Positions 25,324 through 33,731 are shown, numbered from the stretch's first letter. The stretch: DNA of 64,000 nt from Cellulophaga sp. Hel_I_12 (GCF_000799565.1 NZ_JUHB01000001.1:1801501-1865500), one strand, 5' to 3'. Numbers and translations are program-made. The notes: generated from the letters alone by a model not told the origin.

Positions 25324-26453
25324 TAGTTTGTTGTGTTTTCTTTGGTTTCTTCTAATACTTTAACTAACATACCTGCATAGGCACCTACTACAGGTCTAGA
25401 GATCATTACAGTACCTTCTGGAATGTTTTTTAAAACTACTTTCTTATCTGAAAAATATACAGGAGTTACCTCTAAAAGATCTAAAATGCTGTCTCGAACT
25501 ATGAATATTTGATTGTTTTCTAATAACAAGCCCCTATTAATTTCAATGGCATTCGTTTCCTGTTTTGCATTTAGTTTTGCTTCTAAATACATCCCTTCCT
25601 TTAAACGTTTATCTTTTACTTCAATAAAAGCCCTTATTGTTTGAGAAGCTTGGTCAACACTACCGTTTATTCTACTGACGGTACCTTCAAATTCTTGATT
25701 TTGTTCTAAATTAGTCAAGCTAACGCTTTCTCCAATTTTGAGTAAATCACTGTATGCTTTACTAACGGATACTTCTAATTCATAAACGTCGGTATTTATA
25801 AACTCCCCTAATTTTTGACCTGATCTAATTAAGGTACCTTCTGTGACCAAAGCTTCTGTCACTATACCATCAAAAGGAGCGCTAATTCGGAACTTCCCTA
25901 AGCGTTGCTCTAAGTTTTTAACCGTGTAGTAACTGGTTAAAATTCCTCTTCCTGATATAAAATATTTTTCTTTTTCTGAGGTCATTTCAGGCAGCGAAGG
26001 CGTGGCATTATTCATATCAAAATTAGTTAGATATTTTTGCCATTTTTCAAAAATAGTAGGATAATCTAAACGTAAATCTGGCATGATAGAGGTAAGTAAA
26101 TTGTATAAATTACTTTTTGCTGATTGCACGCTTGCTGCGTATTCAGTAGCATCTATGCGAATAATTGTTTCTCCTTGCTTGTAGGTTTCACCTGGCTTAA
26201 ATAATTTACTTCCTTTATTGAAAACTCCCTGAACCTCAGCATAGAGTTCCACTCTTCTTTTAGCCACGACAGTTCCATTGGCCGGAACAATAATAGCAAT
26301 AGTCCCATTTTTTACTTTTTCTGTGATAACCGTTTTTACAACTTTATCTAGTTTGGGTTTTAGAGCAGTTTTACTTTCTATCAATGCATTTGCACCAAAA
26401 ATAGAGAGTATAATTAGGGCGATACCCAAAATAGTTAATATTATTTTTCTCAT
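25323..26453 (-). CDS. RND efflux periplasmic adaptor subunit (HlyD/AcrA-like)
   Basis: 376 residues. A single N-terminal hydrophobic segment (IILTILGIALIILSIFGANAL) anchors it in the inner membrane, with no lipobox Cys. The lipoyl-like halves are recognisable (RVELYAEVQGVFNKGSKLFKP and FRISAPFDGIVTEALVTEG), with a short hairpin between and a beta-barrel region after. It is the first gene of the adaptor-permease-TolC operon. The short inverted repeat ACTTTA-C-TAAAGT at 26472-26484, 19 bp upstream of the start codon, is a candidate operator. Confidence 0.92.
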   Translation of the reverse strand: MRKIILTILGIALIILSIFGANALIESKTALKPKLDKVVKTVITEKVKNGTIAIIVPANGTVVAKRRVELYAEVQGVFNKGSKLFKPGETYKQGETIIRIDATEYAASVQSAKSNLYNLLTSIMPDLRLDYPTIFEKWQKYLTNFDMNNATPSLPEMTSEKEKYFISGRGILTSYYTVKNLEQRLGKFRISAPFDGIVTEALVTEGTLIRSGQKLGEFINTDVYELEVSVSKAYSDLLKIGESVSLTNLEQNQEFEGTVSRINGSVDQASQTIRAFIEVKDKRLKEGMYLEAKLNAKQETNAIEINRGLLLENNQIFIVRDSILDLLEVTPVYFSDKKVVLKNIPEGTVMISRPVVGAYAGMLVKVLEETKENTTN

Positions 26454-26471
26454 AATAGCTTACTGGTAGTT

Positions 26472-26484
26472 ACTTTACTAAAGT
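26472..26484 (-). promoter_or_regulatory. Candidate operator of the RND operon
   Basis: ACTTTA-C-TAAAGT is a perfect 13-bp dyad, 19 bp upstream of the adaptor gene start. The position fits a repressor site. No regulator gene adjoins it and I cannot name the family. Confidence 0.3.
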
Positions 26485-26589
26485 CAACAAAAATATTATT
26501 AGTTTACAGGGGTTTAGTTAAACATATCTTAAAAATTGAAATATGTTTTGATTTAATAGTTCAAGAACAAATTTTAAAACAAAAGAAAG

Positions 26590-26739
26590 ATGAAAAACCT
26601 TCCGATTTATGTACTAATTTTTGAAGGAAAATGTTCTTCATATGCCATGCGTATGAGCCTATTAATTTTTTACATCAAGATTCCAATAGGTATCATTGGT
26701 ACTAAAAAAGAAATATACCTGTTCAAAAGTTATCCATAA
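26590..26739 (+). CDS. Possible 49-residue small protein
   Basis: The frame ATG 26590 to TAA 26737-26739 encodes a short, hydrophobic, basic peptide (it begins MKNLPIYVLIFEGKCSS and contains MSLLIFYIKIPIGIIG). About 45 bp upstream is TATGTTTTG, a weak -7 match. There is no homology I recognise and no neighbour on the same strand. Real expression is uncertain. Confidence 0.25.
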   Translation: MKNLPIYVLIFEGKCSSYAMRMSLLIFYIKIPIGIIGTKKEIYLFKSYP

Positions 26740-26970
26740 AATAAATTCAGAACTGTTTAGTAACCAAAGTTTTTTTGGAGCGCTGTTCACCGAACCCTAC
26801 TTCTTTATAAGGGTAGTGTGCCGAACAAACCTAAGGGATATTAGGACAAATGGCCTCAGGTAGGTGTAAAAAAATCTTAACGGATCATAACAATAACGAC
26901 TTATACTTAAAGGCTTAAGATGCCCTACGAAGTAAAAATTTTAAGCTCAGCTATTCCCTAAAAAAGGCAT

Positions 26971-27000
26971 AAAAAAAAGGGTGTTATTCACACCCTTTTT
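26971..27000 (-). terminator. Terminator after the leucine-rich-repeat genes
   Basis: A perfect 10-bp stem, AAAAGGGTGT with ACACCCTTTT, and a 5-nt loop. A run of As on the plus-strand left side gives a T run on the minus strand. It stands 25 bp after the downstream LRR gene. Confidence 0.8.
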
Positions 27001-27024
27001 AATTCAACACTTCAACCTAATTAA

Positions 27025-27948
27025 CTAATTTTCGTTTTCGTCCTCAAATTTAGTATCTGCCATTCTGGTATTGATGGTATTAATATCTTTAAATTTGGGT
27101 AGGGTACTTATTTTATGTTTGTCAAAATCGAACACCAAAATATTATTTGATTTTAGACTATTGATATCTTCGAAAGAATCGAAACCATTATTTTGAATTT
27201 GAAATATTTCTAAACTTGCTAATTGCCCCACCTCTTTAGGTATTGAACCCTTAAGTTGGTTATTCGCCAATACCAATTCTTTTAATTTAATTAGCCTACC
27301 TAATTGCGATGGCATGCTACCTTCTAAGCTATTTTCAAATAAGCCTAAAGACTCTAAGTTGCTTAATTCTCCGATAGAACTGGGAATCTGCCCTTTAAAA
27401 TTGTTACTGGATAAGTTCAGTATTTTTAGGTTTTTTAAATTACCAATGCTTAGAGGAATAGCTCCAGACATAAAATTATTAAAAATGCTTAATTCTTGTA
27501 ATTGAATCATGCGGCCTAAATCTTCCGGTAGGCTTCCTTTAAGCCTATTCATTTCTAACTTAAGAATGGTTAATTTTTCTAAGTTGCTAATTTGTTGAGG
27601 CAATTCGCCGGTTAACTGATTAAAAGCTAAATTTAATTCTGTTAAATTTTTTAAACTTCCAATACTATTGGGTAAAACCCCTGATAAATTATTATGAAAC
27701 AAATTTATCTTTATAACGCTATTATTCGCTATCGTTACTCCATACCAATTAGCCACTGGTTCTTCTAAATTCCATTTATTTTCCCAATGCAAACCATCAG
27801 TGTTTTCATAAATTTCAATTAGTATTTGTTTTTCCTCTTCAGAAATATCTGCAAAGGTTTTTATACTCGACATCAAAATCAACAACGTCAATGTTATTTT
27901 CATGTGCGAAAACCATTGTACTGAAACTATATTCTTTAATTTATTCAT
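27025..27948 (-). CDS. Secreted leucine-rich-repeat protein (plant-type LRR), second copy
   Basis: 307 residues from the ATG at 27948, which overlaps the stop of the upstream paralogue (ATGAATAA). An in-frame ATG at 27903 would give a cleaner signal peptide, MKITLTLLILMSSIKTFA. After EEKQILIEIYENTDGLHW come about eight repeats of 24 residues of the form LxxLxxLxLxxNxLxGxIPxxIGxL, the class most common in plant receptors. The C-terminus (FDFDKHKIS...TRMADTKFEDENEN) is conserved with the paralogue. No type IX sorting domain is visible. It is probably exported to the periplasm or cell surface to bind a protein or glycan. The ligand is unknown. Confidence 0.85.
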   Translation of the reverse strand: MNKLKNIVSVQWFSHMKITLTLLILMSSIKTFADISEEEKQILIEIYENTDGLHWENKWNLEEPVANWYGVTIANNSVIKINLFHNNLSGVLPNSIGSLKNLTELNLAFNQLTGELPQQISNLEKLTILKLEMNRLKGSLPEDLGRMIQLQELSIFNNFMSGAIPLSIGNLKNLKILNLSSNNFKGQIPSSIGELSNLESLGLFENSLEGSMPSQLGRLIKLKELVLANNQLKGSIPKEVGQLASLEIFQIQNNGFDSFEDINSLKSNNILVFDFDKHKISTLPKFKDINTINTRMADTKFEDENEN

Positions 27949-28825
27949 AATCTTCAAATTTAGTTTTTGCGGTTCTTGTTTCTTTATTTGGAAAAATGGA
28001 CTTAAAATCTCTTTCAAGCAAAAGTGTATTACTACGGTCAAAATCAAACACGAATACCTTCGATTCCGTTCGTGCAATAGTTTCTAAATTAGCAATATCA
28101 AAGTTATTCCTTTGAATTTGCAGAAGTTCTAGATTTGGCATGGCAAGGATGCTTTTAGGAAACTTATGCGAGAAGCTATTTTCTGCAATAACCAAAGACT
28201 TGAGTGTTGAAATAGTAGCGATGGTATTCGGAAATTCACCTTTTAAATTATTATTCGCAAGTTCTAAGCGCTCTAACTTTTTAAGATTACTTAAGCTTGC
28301 TGGAAGCTCACCTTCAAATTTATTATCAGAGAATGATAGTACTCTCAGCTCCTTTAAACTGCCTATACTGGCGGGTATTTCACCTGAAAATTTATTGTCA
28401 AAAAGATCTAAAAATGAAAGATGTAGTAATCCTTCTATAGTACTAGGGATAGCACCACTCAAATTATTTTTTCCTAGTCTTAGGATAGTTAAATTTTCGA
28501 GGGTATAAAGGTCCTCCGGAATTTGTCCGTTTAAAGAATTAAAAGCCAAATTCAATACTTTTAATTTTTTAAATGTCCCTATAGACGCTGGAATAGTACC
28601 TCTCAAATTATTATTAAAAAGAGAAATACCAACTACGTGATTATTTTCAATTAGAACACCTTCCCAAGTACTAATAGGAGCTGTTAATTGCCAGCTTGTA
28701 ATCCATTTGGAGCCGTTTGTGCTATGATATAAATCTAGCAATGCATTCTTTTCTTCCTTTGGAATCGCGAATACGGCACTATTGGCCAAAAAAGCTAGGA
28801 TTAAAAAATATTTACATTTTAGCAT
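27941..28825 (-). CDS. Secreted leucine-rich-repeat protein (plant-type LRR), first copy
   Basis: 294 residues with signal peptide MLKCKYFLILAFLANSAVFA. The N-terminal cap contains ALLDLYHSTNGSKW and a WEGV motif, as in bacterial LRR proteins of this class. Eight repeats follow, of the IPxxIGxLKxLxxLxLxxN type. The tail, VFVFDFDRSN...TRTAKTKFEDYE, matches the tail of the next gene. The two are tandem duplicates that overlap by 8 bp and are translated from one mRNA. A full -7 box (TACATTTG) lies at 28906-28899. Confidence 0.88.
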   Translation of the reverse strand: MLKCKYFLILAFLANSAVFAIPKEEKNALLDLYHSTNGSKWITSWQLTAPISTWEGVLIENNHVVGISLFNNNLRGTIPASIGTFKKLKVLNLAFNSLNGQIPEDLYTLENLTILRLGKNNLSGAIPSTIEGLLHLSFLDLFDNKFSGEIPASIGSLKELRVLSFSDNKFEGELPASLSNLKKLERLELANNNLKGEFPNTIATISTLKSLVIAENSFSHKFPKSILAMPNLELLQIQRNNFDIANLETIARTESKVFVFDFDRSNTLLLERDFKSIFPNKETRTAKTKFEDYE

Positions 28826-28898
28826 AACGCGCTAGGTATAAGACGATCCATACTTAGAAGTTTTAAATTATTTAAAACAGAATATAAGAATTGTCCTA

Positions 28899-28906
28899 CA
28901 AATGTA
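28899..28906 (-). promoter_or_regulatory. -7 box of the leucine-rich-repeat operon
   Basis: On the minus strand the octamer is TACATTTG, a full match to TAnnTTTG, 74 nt before the start codon at 28825. The predicted leader is about 70 nt. Confidence 0.5.
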
Positions 28907-29014
28907 ATCGATTATTCAGATTTAGTTTTAGATATTCGATGAAATACCTTACAAGCGTGTATTTTTGTTGTGAAAGTGCTTTAAATTGATGTTTAGCGTG
29001 AAAAAAACAGCTGG

Positions 29015-30940
29015 CTATTTTAATACCTCAGCTAGGGCTTCTAGCTTCAGGGTCAATTCTTCCCACTCTTCCATGTGGTTCTTAAGTGTTTTTTTCTTTT
29101 TTTCATAGCTCTCAAAAAAGTGAGGTCTTGCTATGGTTTGATCGTAATTCGCTAATAAATCTTTATCGATTTCCGCTATTTGTTTTTCTAATTGTGCAAT
29201 ATTACTTTCTACGTTGCTCAATTTGTTATTTAAGGACTTTAACTTTTTTTGATCTTCATAAGAAACTTCAGAAACAACTTTTTTGGTTTTTGGATTTGCC
29301 TCTGGCTGTTTTTTTTCAATCTCTCTAAAATCATCGACTTTACGTTGGTCTAAATAAAAATTTATATCGCCTAAATACTCTTTAATATCACCATCCTTAA
29401 AGTCATATACTTTATCGGTAAGTCCTTGTAAAAAGTCACGATCATGCGACACTAAAATAAGGGTACCTTCGAAACTTTGTAGTGCTTGCTTTAAAACATT
29501 TTTAGACTTTATATCTAAGTGGTTGGTAGGCTCATCCATGACCAAAACGTTAAATGGTTGTAATAACATTTTGGCTAATGCTAAGCGGTTTCTTTCCCCA
29601 CCAGACAAAACCTTTACATATTTGTCTACCTCATCGCCTCTGAATAAAAAAGAACCTAAAATATCCCGAACTTTACTTCTGTTCTTTTCATTGGCAGCAT
29701 CAATCATCGTATTTAGAATAGTTTTATTACCATCTAAATACTCGGCTTGGTTTTGTGCAAAATATCCTATTTGAACATTATGCCCAAGCTTTAATTTTCC
29801 TTGATGCTCTAACTCTCCCACGATTATTTTAGCAAGAGTAGATTTTCCTTGGCCGTTTTGCCCAACAAATGCTGTTTTACTATCGCGCTCTATCAATAGA
29901 TTAATATAATTGAGTACTTCTTTTTTTCCATAATGCTTCGAAAGATCTTCAATCTCAACGACCACTTTCCCTGGTGTAATCGAAACAGGAAAACGCAAAT
30001 TCATGACACTCGTATCATCTTCATCCACTTCGATCCGATCTAACTTATCTAATTTTTTAATTAAAGATTGCGCCATAGATGCCTTACTCGCTTTGGCTCT
30101 GAACTTTTCGATTAACTTTTCGGTTTGTTGTATTTGCTTTTCTTGATTTTTTTGAGCGCTTAATTGTTGCTCCTGAATCTCTTTTCGAAGTACTAAAAAT
30201 TCTGTATAAGGTTTGGCATAGTCATAAATGCGACCTAAAGAAATTTCTATGGTTCTGTTGGTCACATTGTCTAAAAACATTCTATCATGCGATACAATAG
30301 CGACTGCACTATTGCTAGTTCTTAAAAACTGTTCTAACCAAATGATCGATTCAATATCTAAGTGGTTGGTAGGTTCATCTAAGAGCAACACATCGTTATT
30401 TTGAAGTAACAATTTGGCTAATTCAATTCGCATACGCCAACCTCCTGAAAAGGTATCTGTATATTTATTAAAATCTTCACGCTTAAACCCTAAGCCTTGT
30501 AATATCTTTTCCGTTTCACCTTGGTAATTGTAACCCCCGAGAATTTCATAGCGGTGCGATACATCACTTAAATCATCAATAAGCTTACTATACGACTCAC
30601 TTTCATAATCGGTACGTTCAGCGAGTTGCTTGTTGATACTGTCTAATTGCAACTCTAAGGATTTAATTTCTTCAAATGCTTGATAGGCTTCTTCTAAAAC
30701 CGTTCGGCCTTGTTCAAAGTCTAAATCTTGCTTTAAAAAACCAATCTGTACTTCTTTATCCGAAGCAATAACACCACTATCCGCTTGCATTTCTTTGGAA
30801 AGCAATTTTAGCAAGGTAGATTTTCCTGCCCCGTTTTTACCAATTAGGCCTACTCTGTCGCCAGCATTTAAACGGAATGATATTTCTTCAAATAAATACT
30901 CTCCATTAAAAGAAACAGAAAGGTTATGGATGTTTAGCAT
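29015..30940 (-). CDS. ABC-F family ATPase
   Basis: 641 residues with two ABC domains and no membrane part. Walker A motifs are LIGKNGAGKST and VGQNGQGKST. Signatures are FSGGWRMRIELAK and LSGGERNRLALAK. Walker B motifs are LLLDEPTNHLD and LVMDEPTNHLD. The inter-domain linker at about 235-310 is Lys/Gln-rich and helical, as in ribosome-acting ABC-F proteins. A C-terminal coiled coil covers about 560-641, as in Uup/YdiF-like members. ABC-F proteins bind the ribosomal E site and assist stalled or initiating ribosomes, and some members give antibiotic protection. Which subclass this is cannot be settled by eye. Confidence 0.92.
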   Translation of the reverse strand: MLNIHNLSVSFNGEYLFEEISFRLNAGDRVGLIGKNGAGKSTLLKLLSKEMQADSGVIASDKEVQIGFLKQDLDFEQGRTVLEEAYQAFEEIKSLELQLDSINKQLAERTDYESESYSKLIDDLSDVSHRYEILGGYNYQGETEKILQGLGFKREDFNKYTDTFSGGWRMRIELAKLLLQNNDVLLLDEPTNHLDIESIIWLEQFLRTSNSAVAIVSHDRMFLDNVTNRTIEISLGRIYDYAKPYTEFLVLRKEIQEQQLSAQKNQEKQIQQTEKLIEKFRAKASKASMAQSLIKKLDKLDRIEVDEDDTSVMNLRFPVSITPGKVVVEIEDLSKHYGKKEVLNYINLLIERDSKTAFVGQNGQGKSTLAKIIVGELEHQGKLKLGHNVQIGYFAQNQAEYLDGNKTILNTMIDAANEKNRSKVRDILGSFLFRGDEVDKYVKVLSGGERNRLALAKMLLQPFNVLVMDEPTNHLDIKSKNVLKQALQSFEGTLILVSHDRDFLQGLTDKVYDFKDGDIKEYLGDINFYLDQRKVDDFREIEKKQPEANPKTKKVVSEVSYEDQKKLKSLNNKLSNVESNIAQLEKQIAEIDKDLLANYDQTIARPHFFESYEKKKKTLKNHMEEWEELTLKLEALAEVLK

Positions 30941-30965
30941 ATGAATTGTACGTTGATATTTTTAT

Positions 30966-31082
30966 GGTCAAAAAGTCGAAGGCGAATGTCAAATGTTTAT
31001 TTTCATGTATGGGCTTGGCTATACCCTCAACTTAATGTTATTTTTTTTGACTTTTCACTTTCGACCTTAGACTTTTAGACTT
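30966..31082. repeat. Inverted pair of roughly 7-bp-phased repeats in a divergent promoter region
   Basis: The left arm at 30966-30993 is built of GTC units about 7 bp apart. The right arm at 31049-31082 has GAC/CAC at 31049, 31056, 31063, 31070 and 31078. The reverse complement of 31046-31065 matches 30975-30993 apart from a 1-nt gap and a few changes, so the two arms can pair. The right arm shares the 14-mer GACCTTAGACTTTT with 52673-52686. It lies between the ABC-F gene and the DUF983 gene. Confidence 0.7.
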
Positions 31083-31100
31083 ATTTATTGAAAAAGATTT

Positions 31101-31144
31101 GTGACTTAGGTTACACTTTAAATCTTGCTAAAAACTTACTTTTG
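31101..31144 (+). promoter_or_regulatory. Crp/Fnr-type operator and -7 box of the DUF983 gene
   Basis: GTGAC-TTAG-GTTAC (31101-31114) differs by one base from the perfect GTAAC-N4-GTTAC palindrome. TACTTTTG at 31137-31144 is a full -7 match. Centre distance is 33 bp. It fixes the start codon of the gene at 31160, because upstream in-frame codons would precede the transcript start near 31149. Confidence 0.6.
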
Positions 31145-31159
31145 TCAAAACTTTTGCAA

Positions 31160-31546
31160 ATGTTAAAAAAAGGAAACAAACTATACAGCATTTTAACAGG
31201 AACTTGTCCTAAATGTCAAGAAGAAAGTATGTATTTGAATAAAAACCCTTATTATTTAGGGCAAATTTACAAAATGCATGAGCGTTGTTCGCATTGTAAT
31301 GTGAAATATAAAATAGAACCTTCCTTTTTTTATGGTGCCATGTATGTAAGTTATGGTCTAGGTGTTGGTATTGCCGTTGCTGCCTTTATTATTTCATTTG
31401 TTTTTATAGGCTTAAGTTTAGTGGTTAGCTTTGCAGCTATCATTGGAACTTTAATTCTTTTAATGCCCATGATCATGCGCTTATCCAGAAATATTTGGAT
31501 TAATTTTTTTATCAGTTACGATTCCCATGCGGTTTCAAATAAATGA
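31160..31546 (+). CDS. DUF983 family membrane protein with zinc-ribbon-like cysteines
   Basis: 128 residues from ATG 31160, chosen because the promoter overlaps any earlier start and because the family begins close to its CPxC motif. C16-P-K-C19 and C43-S-H-C46 form a likely zinc ribbon. Two adjacent membrane helices follow at about 58-105. In Alphaproteobacteria, DUF983 genes often lie beside cytochrome oxidase or haem genes, but the function is not established. The Crp/Fnr-like dyad in its promoter, shared with the SQR, Usp and peroxiredoxin genes, agrees with a respiratory or redox link. Confidence 0.85.
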   Translation: MLKKGNKLYSILTGTCPKCQEESMYLNKNPYYLGQIYKMHERCSHCNVKYKIEPSFFYGAMYVSYGLGVGIAVAAFIISFVFIGLSLVVSFAAIIGTLILLMPMIMRLSRNIWINFFISYDSHAVSNK

Positions 31547-31547
31547 G

Positions 31548-31589
31548 TTAGTGGGTAGTGGGTAGTGGGTAGTGGGTAGTGGGTAGTGG
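31548..31589. repeat. Tandem heptamer GTAGTGG, six units
   Basis: One degenerate unit (TTAGTGG) and five perfect GTAGTGG copies start 2 bp after the DUF983 stop codon, in a convergent intergenic region. The copies being identical suggests recent expansion by slippage. Copy number may vary between strains. Confidence 0.9.
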
Positions 31590-31683
31590 AAAATAAAAAA
31601 TAGACTACCAGAACTTATTTTCAAATCAACAAACCCTCAAATTAACATCACCATTTCATTGTGGCATTGGTACATACCTCAAA

Positions 31684-32742
31684 TCATTCTCCTTTAAAAT
31701 ACTTCTTTGTAAACCGAGCAATATCCATTTCTGGGTGTAGCGGCTTTTGATGTTCAATGGCCCCAAATAATTGTTGGGCAGCCATGGGTGCGATCATCAC
31801 ACCACGAGAACCAAATCCGTTTAAAGCATACAAATTAGCATGCTTTGGGTGTCTCCCCACCAATGGGCGACGATCTGCGACTGTTGGGCGTATTCCCGCC
31901 ACATGATCTACCACGGTATAATCACATTTTAAAAAACTATCTAATTTTTCTAAAAGTTCATCCTTCGATTCTTGGGTTGGGAGGTTTGTTTTATCTTTCC
32001 ATTTATAGGTAGCACCAATACGGTACAAATCAGCTCCTAAAGGAATGATAAATACAGATGATTTAATCACATTAGGCTCCTTTAATTCAGGGGCTTTTAT
32101 CGTTAAAAGTTCTCCTTTTGTACCGTTTAAAGGCAAATAAGAAAAATACGGATTTTGATGTAGCCCAAAACCTGTCGCAAAGACAATTTGTTTTGCTTTT
32201 ATACCTTCGTATTCCACAAAATCATCGGCCATCTTTAGCTTTTCAAAATTGAAGCTAGCATTTGTGTATTGGGCTTTTTTCAACAGATGTTCCTTATAGC
32301 ACTTTAATAACAACTTAGTATCTAACCAGCCTGTGTATAAAACTTCACCATAACCAAAATCTGCATGAAGATGTTGATTTTTGTTTTTGAGTATTTTAGG
32401 GGATAAAAAATAATTTAATTGTGGTTTATCTGCAGCTTCAAACCACATGTTCTGTTCCTCGATAGATGCAAAACGTCTTAAAACAGGAATTTTAAAATCG
32501 ATTTTAATATTGAGTCTTTCTTCGATTTTTTGATAAAAAGGCATGGCTAATTCCAGTTGTTCTTTGGCATTCCATGCAAGGGTAAATCGCTTTAAAATCA
32601 CAGGGTTATAGAGCCCTCCTGCTACTACGGAAGAGGTTTGTGAAGCATCAGAAAAAACTTGGAACGATTTCCTATTTGCCTCTAATTGCTCACAAAAAGC
32701 GATCCCCGCTAATCCTAAACCTACTACAATATAATCTACCAT
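31684..32742 (-). CDS. FAD-dependent oxidoreductase, DAO family
   Basis: 352 residues from the ATG at 32742. The start is chosen because MVDYIVVGLGLAGIAFCE opens directly with the FAD-binding fold and because a full -7 box ends 5 nt before it. The C-terminal HVAGIRPTVADRRPLVGRHP and ALNGFGSRGVMIAPMAA are the substrate- and FAD-binding signatures of the glycine oxidase/D-amino acid oxidase family. It is cytoplasmic. It stands directly downstream of gldN on the same strand, beyond a terminator that overlaps its own promoter region. The substrate amine is unknown. Confidence 0.88.
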   Translation of the reverse strand: MVDYIVVGLGLAGIAFCEQLEANRKSFQVFSDASQTSSVVAGGLYNPVILKRFTLAWNAKEQLELAMPFYQKIEERLNIKIDFKIPVLRRFASIEEQNMWFEAADKPQLNYFLSPKILKNKNQHLHADFGYGEVLYTGWLDTKLLLKCYKEHLLKKAQYTNASFNFEKLKMADDFVEYEGIKAKQIVFATGFGLHQNPYFSYLPLNGTKGELLTIKAPELKEPNVIKSSVFIIPLGADLYRIGATYKWKDKTNLPTQESKDELLEKLDSFLKCDYTVVDHVAGIRPTVADRRPLVGRHPKHANLYALNGFGSRGVMIAPMAAQQLFGAIEHQKPLHPEMDIARFTKKYFKGE

Positions 32743-32746
32743 CGTG

Positions 32747-32754
32747 CAAAGGTA
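32747..32754 (-). promoter_or_regulatory. -7 box giving a leaderless transcript
   Basis: TACCTTTG on the minus strand, full -7 match, is followed by CACG and then ATG. The start of transcription expected from this spacing is the A of the ATG. Confidence 0.6.
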
Positions 32755-32766
32755 AATGATTCGCAT

Positions 32767-32798
32767 AAAAAAAGTCCTAACCAAAATGGCTAGGACTT
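32767..32798 (-). terminator. Terminator of the gld operon
   Basis: AAGTCCTA (32772-32779) pairs with TAGGACTT (32791-32798), extended by CCA/TGG after one mismatch. The plus-strand A run at 32767-32773 gives Ts on the minus strand. It lies between gldN and the FAD oxidoreductase. Confidence 0.75.
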
Positions 32799-32828
32799 AA
32801 ATTTATTTTGAATTGGAAGTTCTGGCGC

Positions 32829-33731
32829 TTAATAGCTCCACATGTCTTGTTCTTTGTCTCGAATAGTTTCTTTGATTCTTTTCGATTCTAACAATTGAAA
32901 TAATGAGTTGTCAGAAATATAATCTTTGATGGCACGATCTCCGTATACGTTATCTTCTTTATAGATTACGGCATCAAAACGTCGAGCGTTTAATAGCATA
33001 TCGAATGAGATGGGTTGTGCTGAATTTCTTTGATTAAATACCTTAGCTTCATGAAGTACTTGACGTGCTGCAGGGTACCATACCCAAAACAAAGCCACTT
33101 TATTCTCTTCTTGATCCATAGATTCATCATCAATAAAATTCACATCTGGAGCTCTAGGAGCAATACCTAATAATCGGTATTTTAATTCTCCTTGACGCTT
33201 ATCAAAATACCACATTCCTTTAATTAGGTATTCTTCTATGTCTGCTGCCGTTAAATCTCTTTTATTGATGTACTCAGGAGAAATTTGCTCACCAGCATTG
33301 TATTGCTCGTAACCAAATTCAGTGGTATCAATTTTTTGCATGGTTGCTTTTAACGCAGCAAATTCTCTTTTTTCAGTAAAATAAGAATCTGCATAAATAT
33401 CTTTAATTTTTCCGTTCTTGATATTTCTAATCAATACGTCATATAAAGATCTTCTATCTGACCCAATATCAACCGTATCTATAGGGTAATATAAGGGAAA
33501 GTTAACACGTTCGTCTAAATCAATTACTTCCCATACGGTTTTAGACCATAAAACATCTCTATCATCTACATACCCGTAATTTAATGGACCATCATTGTCC
33601 ATTTCAATCTGAGCTTCGGTTTTTTTCCCGATGTCACTTGGCGTCTTGGCATTTAATACGTTTGCCTGAGCCAACATAGAAAAGGGTAACAACGTTACTG
33701 CTCCGATTACTAAAACATTTTTCCAATTCAT
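32829..33731 (-). CDS. gldN: GldN, type IX secretion/gliding motility protein
   Basis: 300 residues with signal peptide ending ...LPFSMLAQA. GldN is a periplasmic component that joins the GldK lipoprotein in the ring of the type IX secretion system under the outer membrane. The sequence has the family features DVLWSKTVWEVIDLDERVN near residue 60 and GDRAIKDYISDN near the end. It is the last gene of gldK-L-M-N, 97 bp after gldM, and is preceded by a strong hairpin. The order and lengths match the Flavobacteriaceae operon. Confidence 0.96.
   Translation of the reverse strand: MNWKNVLVIGAVTLLPFSMLAQANVLNAKTPSDIGKKTEAQIEMDNDGPLNYGYVDDRDVLWSKTVWEVIDLDERVNFPLYYPIDTVDIGSDRRSLYDVLIRNIKNGKIKDIYADSYFTEKREFAALKATMQKIDTTEFGYEQYNAGEQISPEYINKRDLTAADIEEYLIKGMWYFDKRQGELKYRLLGIAPRAPDVNFIDDESMDQEENKVALFWVWYPAARQVLHEAKVFNQRNSAQPISFDMLLNARRFDAVIYKEDNVYGDRAIKDYISDNSLFQLLESKRIKETIRDKEQDMWSY

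Larger units (their letters stand above)
26454..27024. other. Intergenic region, 571 bp
   Basis: The largest gap in the window. It contains the dyad at 26472-26484, a possible 49-codon frame at 26590-26739, an AT-rich centre with no recognisable element, and the terminator of the leucine-rich-repeat genes at 26971-27000. The stretch 26760-26860 holds short self-complementary pieces (CCAAAG...TTTGG, ACCCTA...AAGGGT) but no family I recognise. Confidence 0.7.

Noticed and set aside
26760..26870. Structured RNA or riboswitch in the 571-bp gap
   Set aside because: A few short complementary pieces are present, but there is no recognisable riboswitch core, promoter or adjacent downstream gene.
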